DNA of 64,000 bases from Patagioenas fasciata (Eukaryota > Chordata > Aves > Columbiformes > Columbidae), in NCBI RefSeq assembly GCF_037038585.1, contig NC_092520.1:146505104-146569103 (forward strand), in the 5' to 3' direction. Positions 1-12,403 of the stretch are shown one piece after another. The notes below the pieces were generated by a model. The model ran no database searches and had not been told where the DNA came from. It saw only the letters and a program-made list of their open reading frames with translations. A program made the translations under genes and the position numbers. How positions within the stretch are numbered: position 1 is the stretch's first letter; the number at the start of each line of letters is the position of its first letter.

Positions 1-527
1 GAGGATATTAGTGATGTAAGGAGGGATGAAAATGACAGACCATAAGAGTTGCTCATGCATCCACAAAAATACTTATTCCGTTCCTGCTCTTGACAGAATG
101 CCACAAAGTTTTTCAAAAGAAGCTGGAAAGAAACAGTGACAACTTGTAGAATTTCTCCTCTTGCTTACTTGTGTATCATTTTCCTTAGAGGTAAAAGGGT
201 AGAGAAGAAGAGCACCGTTTTAATCTACTAATTATGTACAAAAGCAGAAGAATACACTCTAAAACTCTAGTCCTTTATTGGATTTATTGTTTACAATGGC
301 TTGTGTTGATGTGCTGGAGACTGGAAGCATTATTAGAAATATTCATTAAGCATAATGCCATACCTTTCTCTCTTTCGTAACCTTACTTAGTGATATTTAT
401 CATTTGGACTAAATTGTGGAGTTTTATGGGTTTTGTAACCCACAAAGCTCGTCAACTATTTGTTGTCAGCTTCATTTACTGGTTCCTTTCAGAAGATACC
501 ACAAAACATTTCATATTTTTCTTCCAG
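1..527 (+). other. ANO2: ANO2 intron (3' part), nothing else seen
   Basis: This is intronic sequence upstream of the first ANO2 exon in the window. It ends in a pyrimidine-rich tract and TTCCAG at 522-527. No second exon, repeat or conserved motif is recognisable. The preceding ANO2 exon lies outside the window; by homology to ANO1/ANO2 it should carry the first two acidic calcium ligands of helix 7. Confidence 0.7.
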
Positions 528-680
528 TTATCCAGTTTGGTTTTGTCACACTCTTTGTTGCCTCCTTCCCTCTGGCACCTCTCTTTGCCCTTCTGAACAA
601 CATCATAGAAGTCCGGCTTGATGCCAAAAAGTTTGTTACTGAACTAAGGAGGCCAGACACAGTAAGAGAAAAAGATATAG
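528..680 (+). CDS. ANO2: ANO2 exon: helix 7 and start of helix 8 with calcium-site residues
   Basis: Internal coding exon of anoctamin-2, a plasma-membrane calcium-activated chloride channel. It starts with TT, which completes a split codon, continues for 50 codons and leaves one G for the next exon. The acceptor is TTCTTCCAG and the donor GTAAGT. The peptide runs [17 protein letters not shown], then [17 protein letters not shown] and [10 protein letters not shown]. The Asn, Glu and Asp in NNIIEVRLD match the helix-8 calcium ligands of mouse TMEM16A (N730, E734, D738), so the ion site looks intact here. The next exon begins only 102 bases downstream. ANO1 is very similar over this exon; the assignment to ANO2 rests on the downstream exons and on the NTF3 neighbour. 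Confidence 0.95.
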
Positions 681-782
681 GTAAGTAATGAAAAAACATT
701 ACAGTAAAAATAACACTAACAATTCAATATGGAAGAAAAAAAAATATAGTATATCCATAATTTTTTTTTTTTTAACTTACAG

Positions 783-835
783 GAATTTGGTATAACATTT
801 TGAGTGGTATTGGAAAGCTTTCCGTTATCATTAAT
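783..835 (+). CDS. ANO2: ANO2 exon: short 53-base exon before helix 9
   Basis: A very short coding exon. Its first two bases complete a Gly codon begun by the previous exon, and 17 further codons read IWYNILSGIGKLSVIIN. It is preceded by a T-rich tract and TTACAG and followed by GTAAGT, and it ends on a codon boundary. The peptide matches the anoctamin segment between helix 8 and the next hydrophobic stretch (GIW-NIL-GIGK is well conserved across ANO1/ANO2). Skipping this exon would shift the frame, so it should be constitutive for a full-length channel. Confidence 0.94.
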
Positions 836-2779
836 GTAAGTATTTGGCTACACCAGTTTCTAACCATGATCTTGGGAGATTATATTGTCCCTCTAAAATA
901 ATTTAAAAGTGATGTCTGATTTTCCCATTTGTTATGAAATATAATAAAATAAAATCTAAATTATCCAGTTCATTCTTGTGGAAGTGTAAAACATGGTTTA
1001 ATTACAACAGAGATGACCATTCACTCATCTCATTCTCCTTTATCCTTGTGTTATGTAGGGCAGGAAGACTAATTAATATTAGAACAACTAATGAAGGCAA
1101 AGAAAGCAGGCAACACTCCAGATAGTTGATTTATCCTACTTCTCATTCATACTCATGCTTTTTTCTGTTACTTTGCTAGTATAACTGTTGATATGAATAA
1201 AAAGGATGTAACATAACATCCTAGATTCTAGGAGCAGAAAGTCCTTAGCTAGATGAAAAAACAGTAACATTTGTTCTAACATATAGACGTATCATTATAA
1301 CCCTAAACATCTTTTCTCCTACAGACTGAGTCTTTATGTAAGAGTAGGTTTTTTTTGAGTTGGCTTACATACTCCACAAGCTACAAAATCTTAATGGAAA
1401 AATATATTATTTAACAGAAAAAGAATGATGACATTAACATAATGTGTGTCTGGTATACAGATATGTTTATTGTTCTAAATGTATTTCTAAAGTAAAATTT
1501 TATTGTACTTGCTTTAAGATAAAAAAGACTCATGCCCAAGGAGTTTAATCATAATATTATCTAGTGAGGTTTTGACTCACAGATATTAAAGCTCTTTAGA
1601 AAGGCAGTTGATTGTCAGTACTGAAGGGGAAACTTGTGGAGAAGTGTTGTGCGATTTATCTAATACAATAGCTTCCAGCACAACAGCACTCTGTAGCAGT
1701 GTGTAAGCTATCATTACAACTAGGAGAACTATAATGCCTCCGAAGAAGCAGTTTTGTTTGACTTGGGTGGAGCACTGTTCACTTTTGCCTCAGCAGTTTC
1801 CCGGATTTAAGGTAGGAAATCTGTGCAGCCTTGCACATACTCATAATTTTGTTGTCAGGTATAGATTTCAGGCTTTCTGAGCACTGATCTGTGGTAGATG
1901 AGCAAAACCCTGCAGCCTTTCAGTTTTGTCTGAATATAGTTTGCAGGCTTATGATCTTTTTTTATTTTCTACATCAAACAAATGCTGAACATTTTTATTT
2001 CTTGTGGATTCCATTGAAAAAATCAGTAAGCTACTTTTTATTGACAGAAATGTAAATATGTGCATACTCAGTTTTTAAAAATACTAAATGCCCAGTTCTG
2101 CTTCACCATCTGAATAACATTGATGCAGAAGAACCATTTAGCAAAATGTAGTTCTAAATTAGTCTAATGAATTCCTGCCGGTATTACGTAGATAATTCTG
2201 CGTCTGATTCATTTAGCAATTCCAGGAGTTTTATTCCAGCATGAGATCCACCGATGTCAGATGTGTAAATCCTAACGCCAAGGGGGAAATGGAGGACAAC
2301 TACTTTATGCTCAACTGGTTTATCTCAGATAATACTATGTAACTACACCAAATTATGCTCCCAATTATACCAGCTAGCTATTATGTCTTTTTTGTAGTTC
2401 TTTTAAAACTAGTGATAAATGTCCTAGTGGCTCCAGGGATGAAAAGAGTTGGGGAAATGTATGGTACATTAATTGCTTTTCTGCTCTTTGCTTTAAGAAA
2501 TATTCCACTTCCCTAATGACAGCCTTCCCCTGGAGAGACAGAGCAGGTTACTGTGCATTTATATAAGTGTACATTTTGTACCAGCAACACCCATTTAACT
2601 CTCACTTCATCACCACTCTAAACTTACTTGAAAATGAAAATTATAACCTGAATTAACTTAATCTGAAACACATAGACTCATGACTCTGGTTGTTGTTGGT
2701 TTTTTGGTTTGGTTTGGTTTCATTTTGGTTTGGTTTTGGGTTGTTTTGTGATTGTATGATCATTTTATTTGTCTCTCAG
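836..2779 (+). other. ANO2: ANO2 intron, 1.9 kb, with a GGTTT-rich stretch
   Basis: Intron between two ANO2 exons, with GTAAGT at the left and GTCTCTCAG at the right. It is AT-rich and without recognisable genes. A degenerate (GGTTT)n/(TTTTGG)n stretch at about 2690-2750 lies directly before the acceptor and may extend its pyrimidine/T-rich tract. Nothing else can be supported. Confidence 0.8.
2690..2750 (+). repeat. Degenerate (GGTTT)n simple repeat
   Basis: T/G-only stretch built from GGTTT and TTTTGG units, immediately upstream of an ANO2 splice acceptor. Confidence 0.8.
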
Positions 2780-2961
2780 GCATTTGTAATTGCTGTCACA
2801 TCTGATTTCATTCCACGCCTTATGTATCAATATGCATACAGTCAAAATGGAACCATGCATGGCTTCATCAATCACACGCTCTCATATTTCAATGTCAGTC
2901 ATCTCAAGGCTGGAACACAGCCAGAAAACTCCCTGTTCACACGGGACATTTTATTCTGCAG
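2780..2961 (+). CDS. ANO2: ANO2 exon: helix 9 and glycosylated extracellular loop
   Basis: Internal ANO2 coding exon of 60 codons plus two bases (AG) of a split Arg codon. The acceptor is TCTCTCAG and the donor GTAAAG. It opens with the hydrophobic segment [16 protein letters not shown], then a loop with three N-glycosylation sequons (NGT, NHT, NVS) in [18 protein letters not shown], and ends at ILFC. This is the anoctamin extracellular loop between the last helices; the SDFIPRL motif is characteristic of ANO1/ANO2. The sequons suggest that the loop is glycosylated, as is usual for the family. Loop residues GTQPENS match ANO2 rather than ANO1, from memory of the two families. Confidence 0.95.
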
Positions 2962-4880
2962 GTAAAGTACTTCTAATGACAGTTTGCATAGTCAAAGTAA
3001 TTTTTGGGGGTCTCCTGCGAGACAAATTTTTTCCAAGTGGGAGCTGATAATATTTCTGTCTTTAGGAAGGTGGTTTTAAGAATATAGTATTTAACAGTAT
3101 TCTCACTATCTTAGAAGGTTCTTAGAAGTGTTTTTCTGATGCACTAAGAGGCAAAATAAACAATTTAGGCAGACTTTCTAAAATAAAAAAATCCTTTCTG
3201 TATTAAAAGGCATAACTTTCATTAAAAACAATATGTTTTTAAAATGGACCTCACTAAATAGAATCAGGCTTTATTTCTCTTTATTAAGTTCTGTGTTTAC
3301 TTAATGAGATCTTAGTTTTCAGTATATTCTGCCCATCTTCAAAACCTATGTTGTTCCCCATCTATATGTGAATTTCAGTTTAAACTTTTCAGACTGGGGA
3401 AACGAGGCTCAACTTCCTTTAAAATATGTCAGGAATGTTTAGTCCGCTTCTCCCACAGTGCAGATACTGATGGGGTAGTTCCGGTCTGCATGAGAAATCA
3501 CTAACATGGCTCCAGGGCTCTCAAATTAACCTCTACCTTTTATAAAAATATGCAGAAATTCAAGGAACTGTTTTAAGGCAGTACAAACCAAGGCTGTTCA
3601 AAACTGAGTCCCTCTGATCAATGCTATGTTTGACAGCTTGTCTCATCTTCCTTTTGGACTCACTTGAAATCACACTGTACTTAGCCTCTACAATGGCAAG
3701 AAATCATCACAAATCTCGTTCTTCCATTTTCTTTGGAAGGAGATTCTTCATTTATGTTTGACTATACACAGGTCTCTAATTGACCTCCCTTGTTTTGTTG
3801 CATGATATATTTGCGTACATCTGCAGTCTTTTTCTGATGGGTGCTAAAGGTTTTGAAGCTGATACTTCAGATAGCTGCTATCTGAGCCTACCCTGGTTTC
3901 ACCTTTGTCTTTCCCAGTCTCCTGTCTCTAACTCACTTCTTTGGTCTCCTGCTTTCTTTGTGCAGTTTTACTCCAAGATAAAAAAAAAAGGTGCCAAAAA
4001 TGGGTATGTTGAAATCTATAGCCAAATTCTATCGATATCAGTGTCAAAGCAAAAGCAGAAAATCAGTTACCAAGCAGAACAGAGTAAGACAAATCTTATA
4101 GGTGACTTTCACATATACTCTATCATCAGATTGGCCTTCTTTATTTAATACTGAAATACTGGCAGAAAACACTGCTAGTTATCATAGCTATCAAATAGTG
4201 TTTTTCAATTAGTGCTCAGAATTCTTTTTAATTTCCTCCGATTCAGTTGAATTAATTGTCCTTGACAAATTGGTATTCAATACACAAATAGATTTCTTCA
4301 TTATAGGTTCCAGCAATCCCTGTGTTTTTACATATCTGACATTCAGAGTTTCTTAAAGAAATTATACTTACAGAGAATATAGAGATAGTTAGAGCAGCTG
4401 GAAATTTTGAAGGGTTACTGTTAAGTTATGACTGCTGGAGTCTCCTATAAACTTGTAGAAGCAGCTCACAGTGTGACATGGAAACATTGTAACTAAGTTA
4501 GGGCATGAATTTTTGTCCTACCAAAACCTTTCTCTTCATGTTAAGGAGGAAAAAATATTGTAAATAAATTAACAATTTGATTATATAAAAAAAAATCGAA
4601 ACCACAAAATTCAATTAATTAAAAGTATTTGCTGATTCTACCCTTCTAAAATTAAATGTATCTAGAAACAAGCAGCTACTTCAAAGGAAATTCACTTTGT
4701 AATTATGTTTCTAACTTAGGTGCTCCAAATTGGCCTTCAGAACAGTTCCCTTCTTTTCACTGATTATTTAAGGGATCATACTCTAGCTGTGTTCCTGAAG
4801 TAGCCAAAAACTTCCCCTCACTTCTAAAAGACTGCACATTTTAAAATGTAGGCTATGGACCAATCTCCCACAAAATCATG

Positions 4881-4925
4881 TTTGTTTTTGTGTTTTGTTT
4901 TTGTTTTGTTTTGTTTTGTTTTCTT
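4881..4925 (+). repeat. (TTTTG)n simple repeat
   Basis: Run of TTTTG/TTTTTG units inside an ANO2 intron. It resembles the other T/G simple repeats of this window. Confidence 0.85.
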
Positions 4926-7899
4926 TCTGATTTTATTAGGGAATAAGAAGTTGAAATAGCTTGAGAGGGGGTAAGTGGAAGATCTTTAATGAGACCTACA
5001 AATCCATACCCCTTTTAAGAAAAACATTAAATATCATAATGCAATCATTTCCAAGAAAGAAGTCTTCATATTGGCATTATTCAGTGTAGTCTGTACATAT
5101 TTATCTCCTGCTCCTGTGCAAGCAACCTTTAATCATACTTAGGCTCACACTAATTTTAAACAAGGTATTTGTCTCACTCAACTGTAAGCCATAAAAATTG
5201 CATGTCTTGCTTCTTTCACTGGAAGTAGAGTAAATGCAGAGGTAAATCTGTCCCTCTATCTCGGGCACTGCTCTTGGGATTGTCCTGGGGACATACCAGC
5301 CTTCCTTCCTTGACAATAGGGGAGGAGGTTATATGAATGCATAGGTGAGGCTCCCAACTTTTAAACAGGTGAAGCATTTAATTCAGGCAGCACAGCCACC
5401 TCCCAATGTCAGGAACTTTGTCAAGGACATCTGTGCTGCCTCTGAGGAGGCAGTCAGATGGGACCTGAGGGCAGACAGAAAGGAAAAAAAATAGCTTTCC
5501 AGTGTTAAAAGCTGCATGCTGTGCTGTACCTGCTGTTTTGCTTCTGGCAAACAGGGTAAAGCACCTTAAACCTGGGGCCTGTCGCTTTTCTCCAAATGTT
5601 GTTCCATGTGAGCTCTGCTATTCCCTATTTGCTGCTAGAAGATATTTTTCAGTATAATGTTACATGTGAGAGTATGCATCACCTCTATACTTTCTGATAG
5701 ACTTGTAAGTCTGTAAAATGCTTTTCTACTCTCAGTTTCCAGCACTTTTTAATCTGTATCCCTAAATTAGCCTGTGTTTTCCTTCAACAAGCATCTTGAT
5801 CCATATGAATCTCCTGCTTCGCTGTGACTTTGCTGCTTTCACTTTGCTACTATTTACCTGGCCTCAGTCACTGGCCTCTATTTATGGTGTAAGTCTGCTG
5901 TGTATTTGGAAATGTGTACATTAGCAACAGTGATGAAATGCAGTCCTCAGATTAACATGGACTGAACAGCAGCAAAATACAAGAATAAGGGAATAATGCA
6001 CACTAGGTATAAAAGTGGTCCCTGCCTTATAATATCTATGCCACTGACAATAAAAAAATTGACTGCAAACAAGAAGGATATACTAAATATTTGATCATGT
6101 ACTAGTCTGAATGAAAAGCAACTATGAGAGAATTTCTGTTTCATTAGCAGGAAATAATCAGGAAAATATGCCATCATCCCTATTCACTGTTTCTCATTAT
6201 CACTCATCTCATTTGAATCTTATCAAAATCTCCGTTTTGGACAGAACTACCACTGTGATAAAATGTGGGGTATCTAGCTTGTGTCCCAAGAGACAGACAA
6301 CAAACATTGTCCCTTATGCTGGAAATAAAATCTGCTTTTCTGTTTCTGGAAAATATGTTGGGAACAAGCTGACCTCCCTTATTCTTAGATTTCTGTGACC
6401 TCTGGAGATATATGTGGTTACAATAAGCCTGCATTTTGCTCCTTATGGGCATTGCCACAGATTAAGGTATCTCAAAAATAACCATAACAAGCCAGAAACA
6501 ACTCTCCCACTGAACCTCCAGAATACATTCTTTGAATATTTTGAACAGCATTTTGTACAATGCTGTGAACTGTTCAACATTGTTTTCAAATAAACATTGC
6601 TGTAACATCAGTCTAATGCAGAGCATTAATTGTAATGATTTTTTTTTCAGAGCAAAATGATATTTTTGTAGCTGAAGGCAAAATAAGAGTAAACTTTACT
6701 TTGTTAAGTGACATTTTTATTGGTTTATCCCTTTTAATCTTTATAATCTGGTATGATAATGGAGTACATGAAAGCAGGCTGATCACACTGAAAAGAAGAA
6801 AGCAGAATCATTAAAGGGACTTTTCTCTTAATATGTATCTGGTCCAATATTCAGCAAATTTATAAAGTGTCTTTGAATGAATTAATTTTCTTAATGCCCT
6901 GGTATTCATCTCATCTACTCCCAATAGTAACTGGTGGATTCTAATGTTTTTCCCTGAACAATTTCTATATACTCCTGCACTGTCAAAGCAATACTTCCTT
7001 GTGATTCAGTCATGTTTCCTTCAGTTTCTTTTCAAAGACCAGCTGAAAATGACAATTAAACAGATCTGTTTATTTAGACTGATTTGTAGTTCCATTTACA
7101 GTTACATTTTGATTTTTTTCTGCCAGTCTTTCTTTTTCCCCATGCAATATACTCAAGAAATATATTAGCATATTTCTCTTAAATCTGGCTTCAGTTCAGT
7201 TTTGTCTAAGTCATGCCTAGTCCTCTCCATTCATCCTCATTTCCCCAACATTTCTCTACTTCCAGTGTACATTTTTCTTTTTTTCCTTCAGAACTTTCAT
7301 GTACACTATACTTAAACCACATTGGCTACTTCATAGTCTTGTCCTTTTTCAGTGGAATTAGAGTTGTTTAATGCTTTTGAAACACAATAGTCTTTGCACC
7401 ACAAGTCACTTGCTGTTCCTAGCATATCTGCTTAATCAAGTATTTTAAGAATGAAGAATTGAAGATGCCAGGGAAAACATGGTCTTTTTAAAAAAAGAAA
7501 CTACCTGTAAAATATAGTTGTTAGAAAAGGACCAGGTTATTGCACTTCGATGTCCCATATGCCATAGAATAATTAGAAAGGGAGGTGAGGAGAAAACCCA
7601 TCTACCTTGTCTGTAACTCGGACAATACCTTCCTTCACCATAAATCATTTGCTAGTGTTCTGTTGAATGTAGATTCAGACATCATAAGCAGTGTGATTTC
7701 CAGCTGAGCCAGGTGGAATTTCCATGGGGTCTGATGTCCTGCAACACTTACACAACTTGTGAAACTCAGAGTACAATAAATAGAAAACCCATCACAGCTG
7801 GTAACCCTTGCAGGTGAACACGGGCTCCATATCAAGACTGAAACTGATTTGTAGTGCCAGGCAAAATCCACAACTAATGCAGTGGTTTTCCTCTGCTTT

Positions 7900-7940
7900 G
7901 ATGTTCAAGCAGAACTGACTGATGTTCAAGGGAACTGACT
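7900..7940 (+). repeat. Two-copy tandem duplication, about 21 bases
   Basis: The unit GATGTTCAAG(C/G)(A)GAACTGACT occurs twice head to tail (7900-7920 and 7921-7940). The copies differ by one substitution and one missing base. This is a small local duplication in an intron; no function is inferred. Confidence 0.85.
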
Positions 7941-8439
7941 CTGGGCCTTGTTGAAGCCCTTGTACATAGACTTGAGCAACATGTGAGAGTCCACATTATA
8001 CAGAAGGTATCAGAGAGGGAAACTCACAGTGCAGGCACAGCATAGGATCAAAGAGGAGTCCCATGTAAGACAGGACAAAGAGCTCTGTTACTGTGCACGC
8101 ACCACTGCACAAAACAAATAATCCAGGGTCTAACACAGCCCAGATAGTGCTTCCATAAATTAATATAGACCCCAATTTAAAGTTGTTTCCCTCTCCTCTC
8201 TCTCCTCCCTCTTGCCATCCTGAGTTGCACCTCATGTCCTTTGACTCCAGTAGGTTGCAGCACAAAATTACATCTAGCATTTCAGACTGAACTTTGGGGA
8301 GGGGAGGAAGAGGGGAAGGGGTGGGATGTAGGGTTGTGTGGGATTGTAAATGTGTAATTTAACATGCAAAATCATGTGGATAGAACCTGAAGGTAATTTT
8401 GGTAAGCACACCTGCAAACTGAAGCTGACAGATTTTATG

Positions 8440-9300
8440 AACCTTTGCCATTATCTCCAATGGAGGCTTTTCCACAGTTTAATGAATCTTGCTGTCAGGA
8501 AGGGTTTTGTGGTATTCAAAACAGATTTTCCCTTTCTTAATTCCATCCCATTACTCCTAGTCAAACACTGTGAACAGCACTAAATTATCCCTTTCAGTCC
8601 TAAGGGCACAATTTGTGCATGGTTATCATGTCCAATTGCGGCTGTTACTTACCAAAATGGAGCAATACATGTGCTCTTCTTTAATCTTTTCTGGTGAGTC
8701 AGTCTTCTCAGCGCCTGCATTATTTTGCTAAAACTGCCTTCAATTTGTTCCTATCCTTTCTTTGTTGTGGTGTTTTGTTTTTGTTTTTGTGGTTGTTTTT
8801 TTTTCCCCTTCCTCTGAAATCCCTACAACTGAATGGTTGAACGCAGCAGCATTACAAGTGTGGCTTTACCTGAGCTGTTCAGAGAAAGACTAATACCCCC
8901 CAGCACCATCATGCCTTTTGTTTATACATCCACAAGTCATACTGTCTGCTGCCATATTTCAAACTTGTGCTGACTTGCTGGAGACTGTAGAATCTGGGCT
9001 ATTTGCGTTGCACTTTCTTTCAAACTCTACCCTTTTAAAGGTCCTTCAATTGTTTTATATTTAATTGTTTTTCATTTGCCCAGATAATTCTTACTGTGTT
9101 TCCTGTCTGTATTTCTTATTGCTTTCTGTGTTTCCTGCTATTTCCACAACTTTCTAATTTAGGAGCATCTGTGAGTTTTATTAGCCTGTTGTTTACTTCC
9201 AAATGATTTATGATAATACTAAAAACATCAGACTTCAAGCCAAACCACTGTAGCTCTGTTTTGTACTGTCTAAGGCTACACAGTTAATTTAGGGAGTGCC
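8440..9300 (-). mobile_element. Ancient, heavily diverged CR1/L3-type LINE relic
   Basis: Several phrases on the plus strand match the reverse complement of old amniote CR1/L3 LINEs: the GTCAGGAAGGGTTTTGTGG block, the CCATCCCATTACTCCTAGT block, a block near 8850 resembling AGTGTGGCTTTACC, and a block at about 9170-9230 of the type GCATCTGTGAGTTTTATTAG followed by a TTTATGATAATACTAAAAA-like stretch. No frame is intact. The element is much more diverged than the other CR1 copies here, so it is probably an old insertion. The ends are approximate and the family name is from pattern memory. Confidence 0.6.
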
Positions 9301-9748
9301 TTTCCCATGGCTCCCCCTGTCGTTAACGGAAAGACAGGAACAATCAAAGCATCAGATTTTATATGGCCTGAAGTATTACGTAAATTAATCAAGATTTAAG
9401 TGAGATGAATGAAGACTTGTGTTGTTATTTTCTTGTGTCAATTTAGAATTTAAAAGGAAGAAAAAAAAATAGGACAATTGCAAATCCAGGAAAATCTGGA
9501 AATTTCCAGCATTAGAACTATGCTCTGATTTTGGTTACAACTGTGAAAATCCTTCTAAGCTTGCTAAATTCAGTGGACATAGTTCAATTCTAATTCTGGA
9601 GTTGTATTTCATAACAAGGGTTGAAGTATGAACATCTGGAGGACTTGAGTCTTCAGGTTTTATGACTGGAAAATCATGTTAATTAAAGCAATTTGTGCAG
9701 GAGGGTACTGATGGAACTGTGTAATAATTGAGCTGTCTCTATTGACAG

Positions 9749-9854
9749 GTTCAAAGACTACAGAGAACCGCCTTGGTCCCCTAATCAGTACGAGTTTTCT
9801 AAACAGTACTGGGCAGTCTTATCTGCTCGCTTGGCTTTTGTTATTCTATTTCAG
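9749..9854 (+). CDS. ANO2: ANO2 exon: KDYREPPW segment and start of helix 10
   Basis: Internal ANO2 coding exon. Its first base G completes the split Arg codon and 35 codons follow, ending on a codon boundary. The acceptor is TTGACAG and the donor GTAAGT. The peptide starts [19 protein letters not shown] and ends [10 protein letters not shown]. The [15 protein letters not shown] version matches ANO2; ANO1 has an ENKYD-type sequence at this point. This is the strongest paralogue-specific evidence in the window. The downstream boundary is phase 0, which matters for any alternative terminal exon. Confidence 0.96.
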
Positions 9855-11412
9855 GTAAGTCTGTTGAGTTACTGCAGTTTCAGTCACAGAAATAACATAA
9901 TAAATAGATGGAAATGCATGTGCCAAATAAATTCATGTCCAATAGAGGTTTTCTGTTTGCAAATACCTAGCCTGATGTACTTGCACCCAATCTGTGAGAT
10001 GCCAATGGGCTGCAGCACAGGTTCTCCTTTTGGAGCACTTCCTCAGCAGACCCTTCCCTTCATGGAAGGGAAGCCTCACAGCTTGCATTAGCCCCTGGCA
10101 CTAGCAGTGATCCCCCAAATACCCCAGGATTTTGAACGTTTCAGTTAAGCTGACTTTGTCAGCTTTTATACTCTCAGAGACACCACTTGTAAAAAGCATA
10201 TAAATATTATGTAGGCTTGTTAAATCCCGTTCTTTACCCAAAACAAGAAATAAACAGAAGTAATAAATCCTCCAAGGTCTTCTGCTACTTTCTACAAGTT
10301 AACGAAGTAAATTCTCCCCCGTGTCGAGATTTCATTGGCAAGTGATTTGCTATCATGGCTTGCCTTTTGAATGGCAGAAGCCTTCTGCCTTCCTCCATAA
10401 TCTGGAATCCTTCTACAGTCAAATGGGGCCCACTCATTGTATTGAAACCTACCTGTCTTTTCTCCTCACCTGCCAAATATTCCGAAGTGTGACTGTGAGT
10501 CTTGTGTGGTTTATATTGCCCTCTTCTGCTTCTTCACTCTGTCTTCAGTAATTTTCCACCACTGTCTGCAAAACATTTGAAATCAACTAGTTATGCTGAG
10601 CTTCAACTAGCCTGCACATTGTTCTGCCAGCGTACATTCCCTGGATAATTAGCTCCATTGTGTCAGATGGAACAGAGACTTCACGCTAGTAGTCTTCTCA
10701 GTAAATGTGCTCACACATTTGGAGGCATTGCACAACACAACAGTTTTCAAAGCATTATCATGAAAATATAGACTGCAAAGCATAAATTATCTATTAATTT
10801 CACAAACAAGTAAAACTTTTTGCCCAAGCTGCTTCCTGCCTCTGTGTTATGAGCATCACCTGTAATGACCTTGACACCTGAGGTTCAGGGTTGTGGCTTG
10901 GATGCTGCAGTAGTGTAAAAAATCCTGCTTGTCAGCAGACTGAAGGATTTCAGGACAGGCTGACCATGAAAGTTGTCTGCTGTCTACTCAGGCCACATTG
11001 GAAACACATGAGTGTGGCTGTGTTGGAGGATGCTTTCACTGACATTGCACTTCTAGTAACGAATTCTGGATTCAATCTTAACGAATTTTATGTTGAAAAC
11101 TAAGAACCTTTAGACGCCTGTAAAGAATAAGGTTGTTTTAGCTACTTAGACTGTGATTCATTTGGTGAATCCAAGTCCTTTCCCATTTCAAACTTAATTG
11201 AAGCATGTGTTTAATTCAGCCGCTCCGCTGAGGCTTAGCTGTGTACAAGTGTGAACTCTTTCTTGAACTAAGACCTTACTCAGCTGCTTAATACTACATG
11301 CTGTCAGCAAAATGTGTTTGATATCTGCCTCATAGCTATAACAAAACTTTAGTTTTGCTCTAAGTGTTTTGGATTTTTTGTACTTGTTTCCTGTCTGTTG
11401 TTGTGTTTACAG
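9855..11412 (+). other. ANO2: ANO2 intron, 1.6 kb, nothing else seen
   Basis: Last coding intron of ANO2, from GTAAGT to TGTTTACAG. No repeat, RNA gene or additional exon was recognised. Confidence 0.8.
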
Positions 11413-11694
11413 AACTTGGTGATGTTCCTCAGTGTTCTGGTTGACTGGATGATTCCTGACATCCCCAAGGACATCAGTGAACAGATCAAAAAGGAGAAGA
11501 GTGTACTTGTTGACTTCTTCCTAAAGGAAGAGCATGAAAAACTGAAGCTGATTGAAAGCTTTATTGCACGTGACAAGGAGAAACACAAAAGTGGGACTAA
11601 AGGTGAAAGGATCCGGGCTGCCAGCTTCTGTCAGTTTAACCGAAGTCAGAAAGGCAGCTTTGCCTCCTCTAGGTCACAGCACACGGAAGTGTGA
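11413..11694 (+). CDS. ANO2: ANO2 last coding exon: helix 10, cytosolic tail, PDZ ligand, stop
   Basis: Terminal ANO2 exon of 93 codons and TGA, starting in phase 0 after TGTTTACAG. The protein runs [20 protein letters not shown] (end of helix 10 and the conserved WMIPDIP turn), then a charged helix with [21 protein letters not shown], a Ser/Arg/Lys-rich linker, and the C-terminus SSRSQHTEV. The final T-E-V fits a class I PDZ ligand (x-S/T-x-V). Mammalian ANO2 also ends in QHT-x-V, and TMEM16B has been reported to join a PSD-95 complex in photoreceptor terminals through this tail. ANO1 ends quite differently, so this confirms ANO2. The linker between EEHEKLKL and the tail appears diverged from the mammalian sequence. 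Confidence 0.97.
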   Translation, partial: NLVMFLSVLVDWMIPDIPKDISEQIKKEKSVLVDFFLKEEHEKLKLIESFIARDKEKHKSGTKGERIRAASFCQFNRSQKGSFASSRSQHTEV

Positions 11695-12397
11695 GTCCTT
11701 AGAGAGAGGTAACATATTTGCTTATCTCCATAATACCTGTTACTGTGTGATGTGATTCTGAACCTGGACTGAGAGGGAGAGACAGTCAAAGAAGAGACAG
11801 GGAGCAAAAAGGAGGATTGTTTTGCGTGCTTAAAAACTCTATATGCAAGGATCTCTGTTACATTTTATACGCTATCTGGACTGCAGCATTTTCAGACTTT
11901 CTCAAGGCAAGATAAAGGGCTACATTGTAGCTGTAGCTGGTCTTTGTGGTGATGCATGTGACCTGGGTAGGCATACAGGAATATTCCTCACTTGTTCAGG
12001 CTCAGTGGTAGGACCGCAGCCATCCCTTGTCTTGAAGATACCCTGTGGGGCATGGGAGATAGAATGGACACTCATGCTCTAGTATCTATCTTTTGGCAGA
12101 TCTGACTGACCATGACAGGGTGCACGCAACACATTTTCTCACAGCTTGTAGCTGCCAGAGGATGGTTTATAAACAATTGGAGTCTCAAGAGTCATTGTGC
12201 CTTCCTGATGTACATTGTCACTTGGTGCTGTCTCTGTAGAGCATGTAGAGCTGTTGTTAAGGACACAGAGCTGTGGGAACAAAAAGAATGAAATTCACTG
12301 AGCACTTTCATCTACAGATTTACAGTGTTTTGCTTAGCAGGAGCTTGAATGCATTTGGTAATGGACAGAGAGCCCACCAACATATGCATCAGAATGA

Positions 12398-12403
12398 AAT
12401 AAA
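12398..12403 (+). terminator. ANO2: Candidate ANO2 polyadenylation signal (proximal)
   Basis: Canonical AATAAA about 700 bases after the ANO2 stop. No strong GT-rich downstream element is obvious, so it may be weak or unused. Confidence 0.35.

Larger units (their letters stand above)
2962..9748 (+). other. ANO2: ANO2 intron, 6.8 kb
   Basis: Long intron between the loop exon and the helix-10 exon. It contains a (TTTTG)n repeat near 4.9 kb, a short tandem duplication at 7900-7940 and an ancient CR1/L3 relic at about 8440-9300. Open frames inside it, the longest 122 codons at 3780-4148, have no protein-like features and are taken as chance. Confidence 0.8.

Noticed and set aside
3780..4148. 122-codon plus-strand open frame in an ANO2 intron
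   Set aside because: No recognisable domain; it lies in an intron and contains a poly(A)-encoded Lys run. Consistent with chance.
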